6,508 nucleotides of DNA from Marinospirillum sp. (GCA_007116865.1 SKHR01000128.1:1-6508); one strand, 5' to 3'; shown: positions 1 to 6,171, numbered from the stretch's first letter. Notes: a model not told the origin generated them from the sequence alone. Numbers and translations are program-made.

Positions 1-971
1 CCCTGACAACCCCGGAGGGCAATCGGGTCAGAGCAACTACGTCCATCGGGATCGCGGTGTATCCGCAGCACGGGCAAACCCCCGCTGACCTGTTTGTGAT
101 GGCCGATAACATGATGTACAAGGCCAAACGCTCGGGCAAAAATGCGATCGCGATTCCTGATGAAACTGAGGTGGCTGAAGTCTTTCGTGAGGTGGGCGAA
201 AAGAATGAGATGATTCTCAATGCGCTGGAGGAGGGGCGGATACTGCCTTACTTCCAGCCGATCATTGATCTGAAAAGCGGTGAAGTGGTGATCCACGAGC
301 TGCTGATGCGCATACAGCTGGAAGACCGGATTGCTTCGGCCTATGAGTTTATTGAGGTGGCTGAAAATATCGGGGTGGTTCACAAGATGGATTATCAACT
401 GATCGAAAAAGCCTTTAACGAAGTGGTGAGCCAGCGTTATAGCGGTCAGCTGTTTATCAATCTGTCGCCGCGCTCTTTGATCATCGGTGAGTTCATCGGC
501 AAGGTGCATGCCCTGGCCTCGACGGTGGGGCTGGATAATCAGCGGGTGGTCTTTGAGTTGACCGAGCGAGAAACCGTCAGCAATATGGGGCTGCTGGAAA
601 AGTTTGTGCTGGATCTGAAAATGGAAGGGTTTAACTTTGCCATTGATGATTTTGGCTCAGGTTTCTCCTCTTATCACTACATCAAGCACTTCCCGATTGA
701 TGTGATCAAAATTGAAGGCGAGTTCATCCGCAATATGCTGCAGGATGAAAAATACATGGCCTTTGTGAAAAGTATCGTGACCCTGGCCCAAAACCTGGGC
801 ATGAAAACCATTGCCGAATATGTCGAAAGTGAAGAGGTTCTTCAAGCAATCCAGCAGTTGGGCATAGATTATGCGCAGGGTTACTTTATCGGCATGCCGG
901 ATCGGCAGCTGAGCAAAGCTCAGCCACACATTCAGGCGCTGGTCATGGCGGGTCGCACTTCACCGGAGTAG
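1..971 (+). CDS. GGDEF-EAL cyclic-di-GMP signalling protein, C-terminal part (5' end outside window)
   Basis: Codons read in frame from base 3 with no start needed: the reading continues upstream of the GTG at 57, so the gene is truncated by the window edge. The first residues (SIGIAVYP, then ADxxMYxAKxxGKN) are the C-terminal end of a GGDEF diguanylate cyclase domain; the GGDEF signature itself lies outside. An EAL phosphodiesterase domain follows from about base 220. Visible motifs are ELL in place of EAL (Glu codon 297-299), FINLSP, FELTE, DDFGSGFSS (Asp pair 645-650), IKIE in place of IKID, AEYVE and QGYFIG. The acidic and Lys residues known to bind metal and c-di-GMP in this family appear retained, so c-di-GMP hydrolysis is likely; activity of the GGDEF half cannot be judged. 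Input domains, if any, are upstream. The gene converges on metF with three bases between stop codons. Domain assignment is sure; net enzymatic direction is inferred. Confidence 0.93.
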   Translation, partial: LTTPEGNRVRATTSIGIAVYPQHGQTPADLFVMADNMMYKAKRSGKNAIAIPDETEVAEVFREVGEKNEMILNALEEGRILPYFQPIIDLKSGEVVIHELLMRIQLEDRIASAYEFIEVAENIGVVHKMDYQLIEKAFNEVVSQRYSGQLFINLSPRSLIIGEFIGKVHALASTVGLDNQRVVFELTERETVSNMGLLEKFVLDLKMEGFNFAIDDFGSGFSSYHYIKHFPIDVIKIEGEFIRNMLQDEKYMAFVKSIVTLAQNLGMKTIAEYVESEEVLQAIQQLGIDYAQGYFIGMPDRQLSKAQPHIQALVMAGRTSPE

Positions 972-974
972 ACG

Positions 975-1811
975 CTAACCGGCCAGGTTGCGCACGATCG
1001 CCAGACTGGGTTCTGCCTGATTGAGGGTGTAAAAGTGCAGGCCGGGTGCACCGCCTTCAATCAGTTGCTCACACAAATGAGTGATGACTTCCGTTCCAAA
1101 CGCCTGGATGCTCTGGGTGTCATCACCATAGGCTTCCAGTTGCTTGCGAATCCAGCGCGGAATTTCTGCGCCACAGGCATCCGAAAAGCGGGCAAGGCGT
1201 GAGTGGTTGGTGATCGGCATGATGCCGGGAATGATCGGGATGTTCACACCCTTGGCGCGAACCCGGTCAACGAAGTGAAAATAAGCATCTGCATTAAAGA
1301 AATACTGAGTGATGGCACTGTCTGCCCCGGCCTCGCACTTGCGCACAAAGTTGTTTAGATCGGTTTCAAAATCCCGCGCCTGAGGATGGGTTTCAGGATA
1401 GGCCGCCACTTCCAGAGTGAAAGCATCACCAAAGGTTTCACGGATGAAAGCAACCAGCTCATTGGCATAACGCAGCTCACCACCCATGCCCATGCCGGAA
1501 GGCAGGTCGCCACGCAGTGCCACAATACGACGGATGCCCAGTGACTGGTATTGGCTGAGCAGCGCTTTCAAATCTTCGCGGCTGGCACCAATGCATGACA
1601 GGTGCGGCGCGCTATCGATGCCGGAGGCGCGAAGTGTCAGCAGGGTTTGCAGGGTTCCATCCTGTGTTGAACCGCCAGCGCCATAGGTCACAGAAAAGAA
1701 CTCTGGAGCCAGTGGGCTGAGTTGATCACGAACCCCAATCAGTTTGTCTTGACCGGCCTGGGTCTTGGGTGGAAAAAACTCAAAGCTGATGGGTAAATAA
1801 AAAGCGGACAT
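975..1811 (-). CDS. metF: 5,10-methylenetetrahydrofolate reductase MetF
   Basis: Cytoplasmic flavoprotein that reduces 5,10-methylene-THF to 5-methyl-THF, the methyl donor for methionine synthesis. The predicted 278 residues form a single TIM-barrel domain, close to the usual bacterial length (about 280-300). Family motifs are all present: SFEFFPPKT (Glu11, the equivalent of the E. coli general acid Glu28), VTYGAGGST (41-49), HLSCIGAS (70-77), ALRGDLP (Asp102, FAD-contacting Asp120 in E. coli), AAYPETHPQA (136-145), ITQYFF (Gln169) and GAPGLHFYTLN (254-264). I chose the ATG at 1811 because AGGA lies 7 nt upstream and the protein then begins like other MetF proteins. A TTG at 1826 would add five residues and also has an AGGA before it. 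The gene follows the EamA gene by 38 nt on the same strand and is probably cotranscribed. No MetJ box (AGACGTCT-like) is visible. The stop, TAG, is at 977-975. Confidence 0.96.
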   Translation of the reverse strand: MSAFYLPISFEFFPPKTQAGQDKLIGVRDQLSPLAPEFFSVTYGAGGSTQDGTLQTLLTLRASGIDSAPHLSCIGASREDLKALLSQYQSLGIRRIVALRGDLPSGMGMGGELRYANELVAFIRETFGDAFTLEVAAYPETHPQARDFETDLNNFVRKCEAGADSAITQYFFNADAYFHFVDRVRAKGVNIPIIPGIMPITNHSRLARFSDACGAEIPRWIRKQLEAYGDDTQSIQAFGTEVITHLCEQLIEGGAPGLHFYTLNQAEPSLAIVRNLAG

Positions 1812-1849
1812 GTCAATTTCCTGCAAAGGCTTCCTGAAAGCACGACAGC

Positions 1850-2791
1850 TTACCTGTCTGCTGCGTTGTTGAAAAGGCGCGCAGGCAACAGAGTCGCCAT
1901 CCAGATCCCGATGAAGATCAGCAGCATGCCGATCCAGTGAAATAGATAGAGGCGTTCACCCAAAAAAACACTGGCCAACAAGATCCCCCAAACCGGGATC
2001 AGATGGATGAAGTAACCCGCGCGGTTGGGGCCAAGAATTTCCACGCCCCGGTTCCAGAACAAAAAGGCCGCTACCGAGGCAAACAGCGCGACATAACCGA
2101 TGCTGAGCAGACTGTGGCTGTTCACGGGGGTGGTGTGGCCCAGGTAAAGCCACTCAAACAAAAAGAAGGGTGTCAGCAGCAGCCAGCCCACCAGAGTGGT
2201 CAAGCCAAAAAATGCCAGGCCAGATAAACCGGCGGGGCGCTTTTTCAGCATCACCGAATAGATGGCCCAGGTGACAACCGCAGTCAAAATCCAAAGGTTA
2301 CCACTGCCGCTGCCGAGCTGGCTCCAGAAGTGCCAAGGTGCGCCTTTGCTGACCAGCACCAAAATCCCCGCCAGGGAAAGCACCATGCCCAGGATTTGAA
2401 TGGGCCGTACCCGATCACCTAAGAACCACCAGGAAATCATCAGGATAAACACCGGGCCTGCGGAGAGTAATAGAATGCCATTGCTGGCCGGCAGGGTTTG
2501 CAGACCCAGATATACCAGGGTGTTAAATCCGGTCACACCCAGCAGTGACATCACCCCCAGCTTGAGCCAGTTTTCACGCAGAATATGACGACTTTGCCAC
2601 AGGGGCTTGATCACCAGCGGCAGGATGATCAGTGCGGCAACCAGCCAGCGCCACCAGGCCAGGGAAATGGGTGGGATGCTCTCATGCACCGCGCGGCCGA
2701 CCACAAAGTTGCCGCCCCAGAAGAGGGTGGTCAAAGTCAGCAGCAAATAGGCGACTTTATCTGAGGCGGATTGAAGTAAACGTTTAGGCAT
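1850..2791 (-). CDS. EamA/RhaT-family (DMT superfamily) inner-membrane transporter
   Basis: A 313-residue, very hydrophobic protein with the ten-helix, two-repeat pattern of EamA permeases. The internal duplication is visible: repeat one (about 14-146) ends FLGDRV...LGMVLSLAGILVLV and repeat two (about 166-302) ends FLGERL...IGMLLIFIGIWMA. Near the start, LFWGGNFVVGRA and PxSLAWWRW are typical first-helix and second-helix signatures. Members export or import metabolites such as amino acids, and substrate cannot be told from sequence; cotranscription with metF is suggestive of, but does not prove, an amino-acid role. The ATG at 2791 is the natural start; the ribosome site is weak (no clear AGGAG within 12 nt). 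The gene is divergent from dctQ, sharing the 2792-2902 control region. Family call is firm, function unknown. Confidence 0.92.
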   Translation of the reverse strand: MPKRLLQSASDKVAYLLLTLTTLFWGGNFVVGRAVHESIPPISLAWWRWLVAALIILPLVIKPLWQSRHILRENWLKLGVMSLLGVTGFNTLVYLGLQTLPASNGILLLSAGPVFILMISWWFLGDRVRPIQILGMVLSLAGILVLVSKGAPWHFWSQLGSGSGNLWILTAVVTWAIYSVMLKKRPAGLSGLAFFGLTTLVGWLLLTPFFLFEWLYLGHTTPVNSHSLLSIGYVALFASVAAFLFWNRGVEILGPNRAGYFIHLIPVWGILLASVFLGERLYLFHWIGMLLIFIGIWMATLLPARLFNNAADR

Positions 2792-2829
2792 TTGTCACAC
2801 AACCAGGGTTAAGAAAGCATGCATGTTAG

Positions 2830-2845
2830 CGTGAGTTGGGTCACA
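2830..2845. promoter_or_regulatory. Candidate CRP/Vfr-type binding site between the EamA gene and dctQM
   Basis: The sequence CGTGA-N6-TCACA matches nine of the ten core bases of the CRP consensus TGTGA-N6-TCACA, with a perfect GTGA/TCAC inverted core, in the divergent region. CRP and its homologue Vfr are known to bind such sites. No well-placed promoter accompanies it: a TATTCT at 2854-2859 could be a -10 for dctQM, but the site would then overlap its -35 region, a repressing rather than activating position. Target gene and sign of regulation are therefore open. Confidence 0.4.
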
Positions 2846-2890
2846 ATATCATGTATTCTTGCCCCCCGAATGACTCAAATAACAAAACTA

Positions 2891-2895
2891 GAGGG
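2891..2895 (+). promoter_or_regulatory. Ribosome binding site that decides the dctQ start
   Basis: GAGGG lies 7 nt before the GTG at 2903. The two in-frame upstream ATGs (2819 and 2870) have no purine-rich site at a suitable distance, and starting there would add 28 or 11 residues unlike DctQ N-termini. The GTG start is therefore preferred. Confidence 0.7.
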
Positions 2896-2902
2896 CTATC
2901 TT

Positions 2903-3451
2903 GTGCATGCGATCGCACTGATTGTTCGCTTTATCAGTCGGCTAAATATCCTGTTAGGTCACTTTTTTTCCTGGTTCTCTTTAGCCATCGTGCTGGTGTG
3001 TTTCACCGTGGTGGTGTTGCGCTATGTTTTTTCGATCGGCTTTGTCTGGCTGCAAGACCTCTATGTCTGGCTGAATGCCATGATGTTCATGGGGCTGGCG
3101 GGCTTCGCCCTGTTTAACAACTCCCATGTTCGTGTGGATATTTTTTATCGCCCGGCCAGTCGCCGACGTAAAGCCTGGGTTGATATGTTTGGCAGCGCCT
3201 TTTTTGTTGGCCCCTTTGTCTGGGTGCTGGTGGTTTGGAGCCTGCCCTATGTACAGCGCTCCTGGCGCTTTCTTGAAGGCTCCAGTAACTTCGGCGGTAT
3301 GCCCGGTCTGTATATTTTGAAAAGTTTTATTCTGGTGTTTGCCTTTGTGGTGGCGATTCAGGCACTTGCTCTGTTCTTGCGGGGCCTTTTGGTGGTGCTG
3401 GGCAAGGAAGAACTCCTGCCTGAAATCTACCGCTACCAGGAGGACAAGTGA
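2903..3451 (+). CDS. dctQ: TRAP transporter small membrane subunit (DctQ family)
   Basis: Small integral-membrane subunit of a tripartite ATP-independent periplasmic transporter; with DctM it forms the Na+-driven permease that accepts substrate from the DctP binding protein. From the GTG at 2903 it has 182 residues, usual for the family, with four hydrophobic helices at about 20-43, 48-71, 95-114 and 138-163. The DctQ signature HVRVDIF (75-81) lies directly after helix two, followed by an Arg/Lys-rich loop (83-90) fitting the positive-inside rule. The long periplasmic or interfacial stretch between helices three and four (SWRFLEGSSNFGGMPGLYILK) resembles the mannitol/chloroaromatic (FcbT2, COG4665) branch. 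An upstream reading from ATG 2819 is possible but has no ribosome site. It ends in a TGATG overlap with dctM, indicating translational coupling. Confidence 0.92.
   Translation: MHAIALIVRFISRLNILLGHFFSWFSLAIVLVCFTVVVLRYVFSIGFVWLQDLYVWLNAMMFMGLAGFALFNNSHVRVDIFYRPASRRRKAWVDMFGSAFFVGPFVWVLVVWSLPYVQRSWRFLEGSSNFGGMPGLYILKSFILVFAFVVAIQALALFLRGLLVVLGKEELLPEIYRYQEDK
3438..3443 (+). promoter_or_regulatory. Strong ribosome binding site for dctM inside dctQ
   Basis: A full AGGAGG sits in the last codons of dctQ, 7 nt before ATG 3451 but only 4 nt before GTG 3448. This favours the ATG as the dctM start, giving a one-base TGATG overlap with the dctQ stop. Confidence 0.75.
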
Positions 3452-4848
3452 TGATAGAACTTGAACTGCTGGGGCAAATTTTATCCCTGATGATGTTTTT
3501 CAGCATCATCGGCGTGTTGATGCTGGGTTACCCGGTGGCCTTCTCTCTGGCTGGGGTTTCACTGTTTTATGCCGGAGTGGGTTATTACTTTGGTGTGTTT
3601 GATCCTTCCAATTTGACCAGCTTGGCATCACGTTATGCGGGCATCATGCTGAATGAAGTGCTGGTCGCGGTGCCCTTGTTTATTTTCATGGGCATGATGC
3701 TGGAGCGATCCGGTATCGCCGAGAAACTGTTGATCACCATGGGGCGAATGTTTGGCACGCTGCGCGGTGGTTTGGGTCTGTCCGTGATTGTGGTCGGCGC
3801 ACTGCTGGCCGCCTCAACCGGCATCGTGGGTGCCACCGTGGTCACCATGGGGCTTTTATCGCTTCCAGCGATGATGCGAGCCGGTTATGACCCACGGCTG
3901 GCCAGCGGCGTCATCTGTGCTTCGGGAACCCTGGGGCAAATCATTCCACCGTCAACGGTGCTGATTTTCATGGGCGATATGCTGTCAGGCATCAATGCCC
4001 AGGTGCAGATGTCGATGGGCAACTTTGCACCAACCCCGGTTTCCGTGGGTGATCTGTTTGCTGGTGCTTTTGTACCGGGTCTATTGCTGATTGCGCTTTA
4101 CATGACCTGGATGGTGATCAAGGCGATTAAAGACCCTCAAAGCTGCCCGGCTCTGGAAGTGACGGAGGAAGAGCGGCGCAACCTGTGGAAGGATGTGATC
4201 ACCAGTCTGGTGCCGCCTTTAATTCTGATTTTTGCAGTGCTTGGCTCTATTCTTGGCGGGATTGCCACGCCAACAGAATCGGCTTCTGTCGGTGCGGTTG
4301 GTGCGATGCTGCTGGCGGCCTTGCGCAAACGCCTGACTCTGACCAATCTGCGTCAGGTGATGCTGGCCACCGGCAATACCACCACCATGATTTTTGTGAT
4401 CCTTCTGGGCGCATCCGTGTTTTCGCTGGTGTTTCGCATGATGGGTGGTGACGAGCTGGTCAGTGACTTTTTGAACAGCCTGCCCGGCGGCAAGATGGGT
4501 GCGATCCTGTTTGTCATGCTGCTGATGTTTTTGCTTGGATTTATTCTCGACACCTTTGAAATCATTTTTATCGTGTTGCCGATCACCGCGCCGATTTTGC
4601 TGATGATGGGTGTCGACCCGATCTGGCTGGGTGTCATGGTTGCGGTCAATCTGCAAACCAGCTTTTTGACACCGCCTTTTGGTTTCTCGCTGTTTTACTT
4701 GCGTGGCGTGGCACCAGGTGCGGTTTCAACACGGATGATCTATGAAGGAGCATTGCCGTTTGTGGTATTGCAGCTGATCGCGATCGGTATTCTGATCGCC
4801 TTCCCGCAGCTGGTCACCTGGCTGCCCAACCTGCTCTATGGACGTTAA
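3451..4848 (+). CDS. dctM: TRAP transporter large membrane subunit (DctM family, FcbT3-like)
   Basis: Large permease subunit of the TRAP transporter, carrying the elevator-type transport path in the inner membrane. The 465 residues are somewhat longer than the common 425-440 of DctM, typical of the FcbT3/COG4664 branch. Conserved motifs include VPLFIFMGMMLERSGIAE (74-91), ALLAASTGIVGATVVTMG (117-134), GTLGQIIPPS (159-168), GGIATPTESASVGAVGA (269-285), LDTFEIIFIVLPITAPIL (366-383) and LQTSFLTPPFGFSLFYLRG (401-419). The GQIIPPS and LTPPFG hairpins are the two symmetric re-entrant sites that in this superfamily bind Na+ and substrate. A charged loop at about 226-248 separates the two halves and accounts for part of the extra length. 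It overlaps dctQ by one base and is followed by a terminator at 4870. No dctP precedes it: the binding-protein gene is convergent downstream. GTG 3448 would add one Met and is less well placed. Confidence 0.96.
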   Translation: MIELELLGQILSLMMFFSIIGVLMLGYPVAFSLAGVSLFYAGVGYYFGVFDPSNLTSLASRYAGIMLNEVLVAVPLFIFMGMMLERSGIAEKLLITMGRMFGTLRGGLGLSVIVVGALLAASTGIVGATVVTMGLLSLPAMMRAGYDPRLASGVICASGTLGQIIPPSTVLIFMGDMLSGINAQVQMSMGNFAPTPVSVGDLFAGAFVPGLLLIALYMTWMVIKAIKDPQSCPALEVTEEERRNLWKDVITSLVPPLILIFAVLGSILGGIATPTESASVGAVGAMLLAALRKRLTLTNLRQVMLATGNTTTMIFVILLGASVFSLVFRMMGGDELVSDFLNSLPGGKMGAILFVMLLMFLLGFILDTFEIIFIVLPITAPILLMMGVDPIWLGVMVAVNLQTSFLTPPFGFSLFYLRGVAPGAVSTRMIYEGALPFVVLQLIAIGILIAFPQLVTWLPNLLYGR

Positions 4849-4869
4849 ATAGCAGCCGGTTAAGCCAAA

Positions 4870-4893
4870 AAAGGGCGCCAGTTGGCGCCCTTT
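4870..4893. terminator. Bidirectional intrinsic terminator between dctM and dctP
   Basis: A perfect 10-bp stem, AAAGGGCGCC pairing with GGCGCCCTTT, closes a 4-base AGTT loop. On the minus strand (dctP transcript) it ends in six Ts (complement of A4867-A4872), a canonical strong terminator. On the plus strand (dctQM transcript) only three Ts follow, so it is weaker there. It lies 21 nt after the dctM stop and 19 nt after the dctP stop. Confidence 0.92.
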
Positions 4894-4912
4894 GTGCGTG
4901 TTAAGCAGGAGA

Positions 4913-6031
4913 TCAGCTGTACTGAATGTAACGCTCACGTGCGCGCCCAAAGGCCTGATCAACCAGCTCGGTGCGGGTACGCAGCAGATTAAAGTTTCTG
5001 ACAAAGCTTTCTGCAGTTTCACGAGTGAGCGGATCGCGATGCTCGCGCAGCTCATTGACGATATCCATCGAGGCACGGGCACCAGCTTCCAGCAGGTCTT
5101 CGGGGAAGGTGCGGATATTGACGCCGTGGCGTTCGACCAGGGTTTGCAGTGCGACCGGGTCGTTGGCATAAAAGTCTGAAGCCACCTGGTCGTACTCTGC
5201 CTGACAGGCGATCTCGACAATTTTCTGCAGGTCTGCAGGCAGCTCGGCAAACTTGGATTTATTGACTACCAGTTCGGTTGCCAGGCCGGGTTCAATGAAG
5301 CTGGGCAGGTAGTATTCCTTGCAGATCTGATGGAAACCCAGCGCCAAATCATTGTAGGGACCAACAAACTCAGCGGCGTCCAGGGCGCCCGATTGCAATG
5401 CCTGGTAAATCTCACCTGCCGCCATGTTGACCACATTGGCGCCCATGCGCTGCCAAACCTGTCCACCCAGGCCGGGGGTGCGGAAGTTAATACCTTGAAT
5501 ATCCGCCAGGCTTTTGATTTCCGTACGGAACCAGCCGCCTGCCTGAGTTCCGGTATCACCGGAAAGAAAACCCTTCACGCCAAACTGGTCATAAACGCGA
5601 TCCCAGATTTCCTGACCGCCCATGAAGCGAATCCAGGCGGATAATTCGCGTGAAGTCATGCCGTAGGGAACGCCGGTGAAGAAGTTGGTGGCCTGGCTCT
5701 TGTTTTGCCAGTAGTAGGCCGCGCCGTGGCTCATTTCCGCTGAGCCTTCAATCACCGCATCAAAAGACTGCATGGCGGGAACCAGCTCGCCCGCAGAAAA
5801 TACCCGAACGGTTAAACGTCCACCTGACATGGCCGTGATCCGGTCAGCGAGGCGTTGGGCACCCACACCCAGTCCAGGAAAGTTGCGTGGCCAGGTTGTG
5901 ACCATGCGCCAGGTGATCCGGCGCTGGGCAATAGCGGGTGCAGCAACCGTAGCGGCAGCAGCACCCGCAGTGAGTGCGCCTGCCGATTGAATCAGTTTGC
6001 GACGTCCAAGATTGCAGGTTTCATTTTTCAT
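4913..6031 (-). CDS. dctP: TRAP transporter periplasmic substrate-binding protein (DctP superfamily, FcbT1/TakP-like)
   Basis: Periplasmic binding protein that delivers ligand to DctQM. The 372 residues begin with a Tat-like leader: twin Arg 10-11 in GRRKLIQ, an Ala-rich hydrophobic stretch (16-34), and a likely cut after AIA (33-35). The mature part carries the hallmarks of the mannitol/chloroaromatic and keto-acid branch (COG4663): ITWRMVTTWP (39-48), FSAGELVPAMQSFDAV (78-93), HGAAYYW (102-108), GDTGTQAGGWFR (158-169), LxDIQGINFRTPG (175-187) and DAAEFVGPYNDLALGF (218-233). In the Rhodobacter 2-oxoacid binder TakP the GGWFR Arg and the E-W of the EWVGPYDD segment hold ligand and cation; here Arg169 and Glu221 are kept but the Trp is Phe222. 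A carboxylate ligand is likely, its identity unknown. The gene is convergent with dctQM and divergent from the DUF2288 gene. The ATG at 6031 has a modest GAGAG about 10 nt upstream; no clear promoter is seen for this strand. Confidence 0.94.
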   Translation of the reverse strand: MKNETCNLGRRKLIQSAGALTAGAAAATVAAPAIAQRRITWRMVTTWPRNFPGLGVGAQRLADRITAMSGGRLTVRVFSAGELVPAMQSFDAVIEGSAEMSHGAAYYWQNKSQATNFFTGVPYGMTSRELSAWIRFMGGQEIWDRVYDQFGVKGFLSGDTGTQAGGWFRTEIKSLADIQGINFRTPGLGGQVWQRMGANVVNMAAGEIYQALQSGALDAAEFVGPYNDLALGFHQICKEYYLPSFIEPGLATELVVNKSKFAELPADLQKIVEIACQAEYDQVASDFYANDPVALQTLVERHGVNIRTFPEDLLEAGARASMDIVNELREHRDPLTRETAESFVRNFNLLRTRTELVDQAFGRARERYIQYS

Positions 6032-6072
6032 TATCTATCAGCTCTCTAAGTGTTTTATTTGTTATTAACCTA

Positions 6073-6088
6073 GGCGAGGTGTTTCACA
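6073..6088. promoter_or_regulatory. Weak CRP-like site upstream of dctP
   Basis: GGCGA-N6-TCACA matches eight of ten core CRP positions, with one perfect half-site (TGTGA when read toward dctP). It overlaps the -35 of the plus-strand promoter candidate. On its own this is weak; it gains some interest because the control region of dctQM also carries a CRP-like palindrome. Confidence 0.2.
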
Positions 6089-6112
6089 GCATCAGATGGA
6101 TTCCATTACAAT
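6083..6112 (+). promoter_or_regulatory. Sigma-70-type promoter candidate for the DUF2288 gene
   Basis: TTCACA (6083-6088) and TACAAT (6107-6112) each match five of six consensus bases, separated by 18 bp. Transcription would start near 6119, leaving a leader of about 80 nt to ATG 6198. Within the spacer lies the 11-bp inverted repeat ATGGA-T-TCCAT, a possible operator. A second, poorer candidate is TTGACT (6118-6123) with CATAAA (6143-6148), spaced 19 bp. Confidence 0.5.
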
Positions 6113-6171
6113 GCCCTTTGACTCGCACTGATTCAGTCTACACATAAAATCAATCAATTTTAAGCGGCTTA
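6096..6171. repeat. Three short 5-1-5 inverted repeats in the dctP/DUF2288 control region
   Basis: ATGGA-T-TCCAT (6096-6106), ACTGA-T-TCAGT (6127-6137) and TAAGC-G-GCTTA (6161-6171) are each perfect inverted repeats with a single central base. Their centres, 6101, 6132 and 6166, are 31 and 34 bp apart, about three helical turns. The first two also share the core GATTC in the form A-N2-GATTC-N2-T. They could be operator half-sites for an unknown regulator, or coincidence; the third is unlike the others in sequence. A looser repeat, TAAAAT-N6-ATTTTA (6145-6162), lies between the second and third. Confidence 0.35.

Noticed and set aside
657..929. A 90-codon minus-strand open frame inside the EAL domain
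   Set aside because: It is a shadow of the conserved EAL coding frame, with no independent ribosome site or domain evidence.
2831..2859. Sigma-70 promoter for dctQM with TATTCT at 2854-2859
   Set aside because: The hexamer 17 bp upstream (GTGAGT) is a poor -35, and TTGGGT at 2836 is only 12 bp away. I do not list it as a feature.
2792..2900. Minus-strand promoter for the EamA-metF unit
   Set aside because: Pairs such as TTGAGT with TACATG or TTGTGA with TGCATG have a poor -10 match; nothing better than chance was found.
2819..2902. N-terminal extension of DctQ from ATG 2819 or ATG 2870
   Set aside because: Neither ATG has a ribosome site, the extra residues are not like DctQ, and the CRP-like palindrome would fall inside the extended coding region. 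GTG 2903 has a well-spaced GAGGG.
4219..4656. A 145-codon open frame on the minus strand inside dctM, rich in His, Gln and Lys
   Set aside because: It is antisense to a clearly conserved dctM, has low-complexity composition expected from the complement of hydrophobic codons, and shows no recognisable domain.
4726..5250. A 174-codon minus-strand open frame spanning the dctM end and the dctP 3' end
   Set aside because: It runs through the terminator and overlaps dctP in another frame; its translation is Ser/Pro/Arg-rich without family motifs.
6145..6162. TAAAAT-N6-ATTTTA inverted repeat as a terminator or riboswitch element
   Set aside because: The stem is six A/T pairs only, with no T-run and no GC; it is too weak for a terminator and shows no riboswitch signature.
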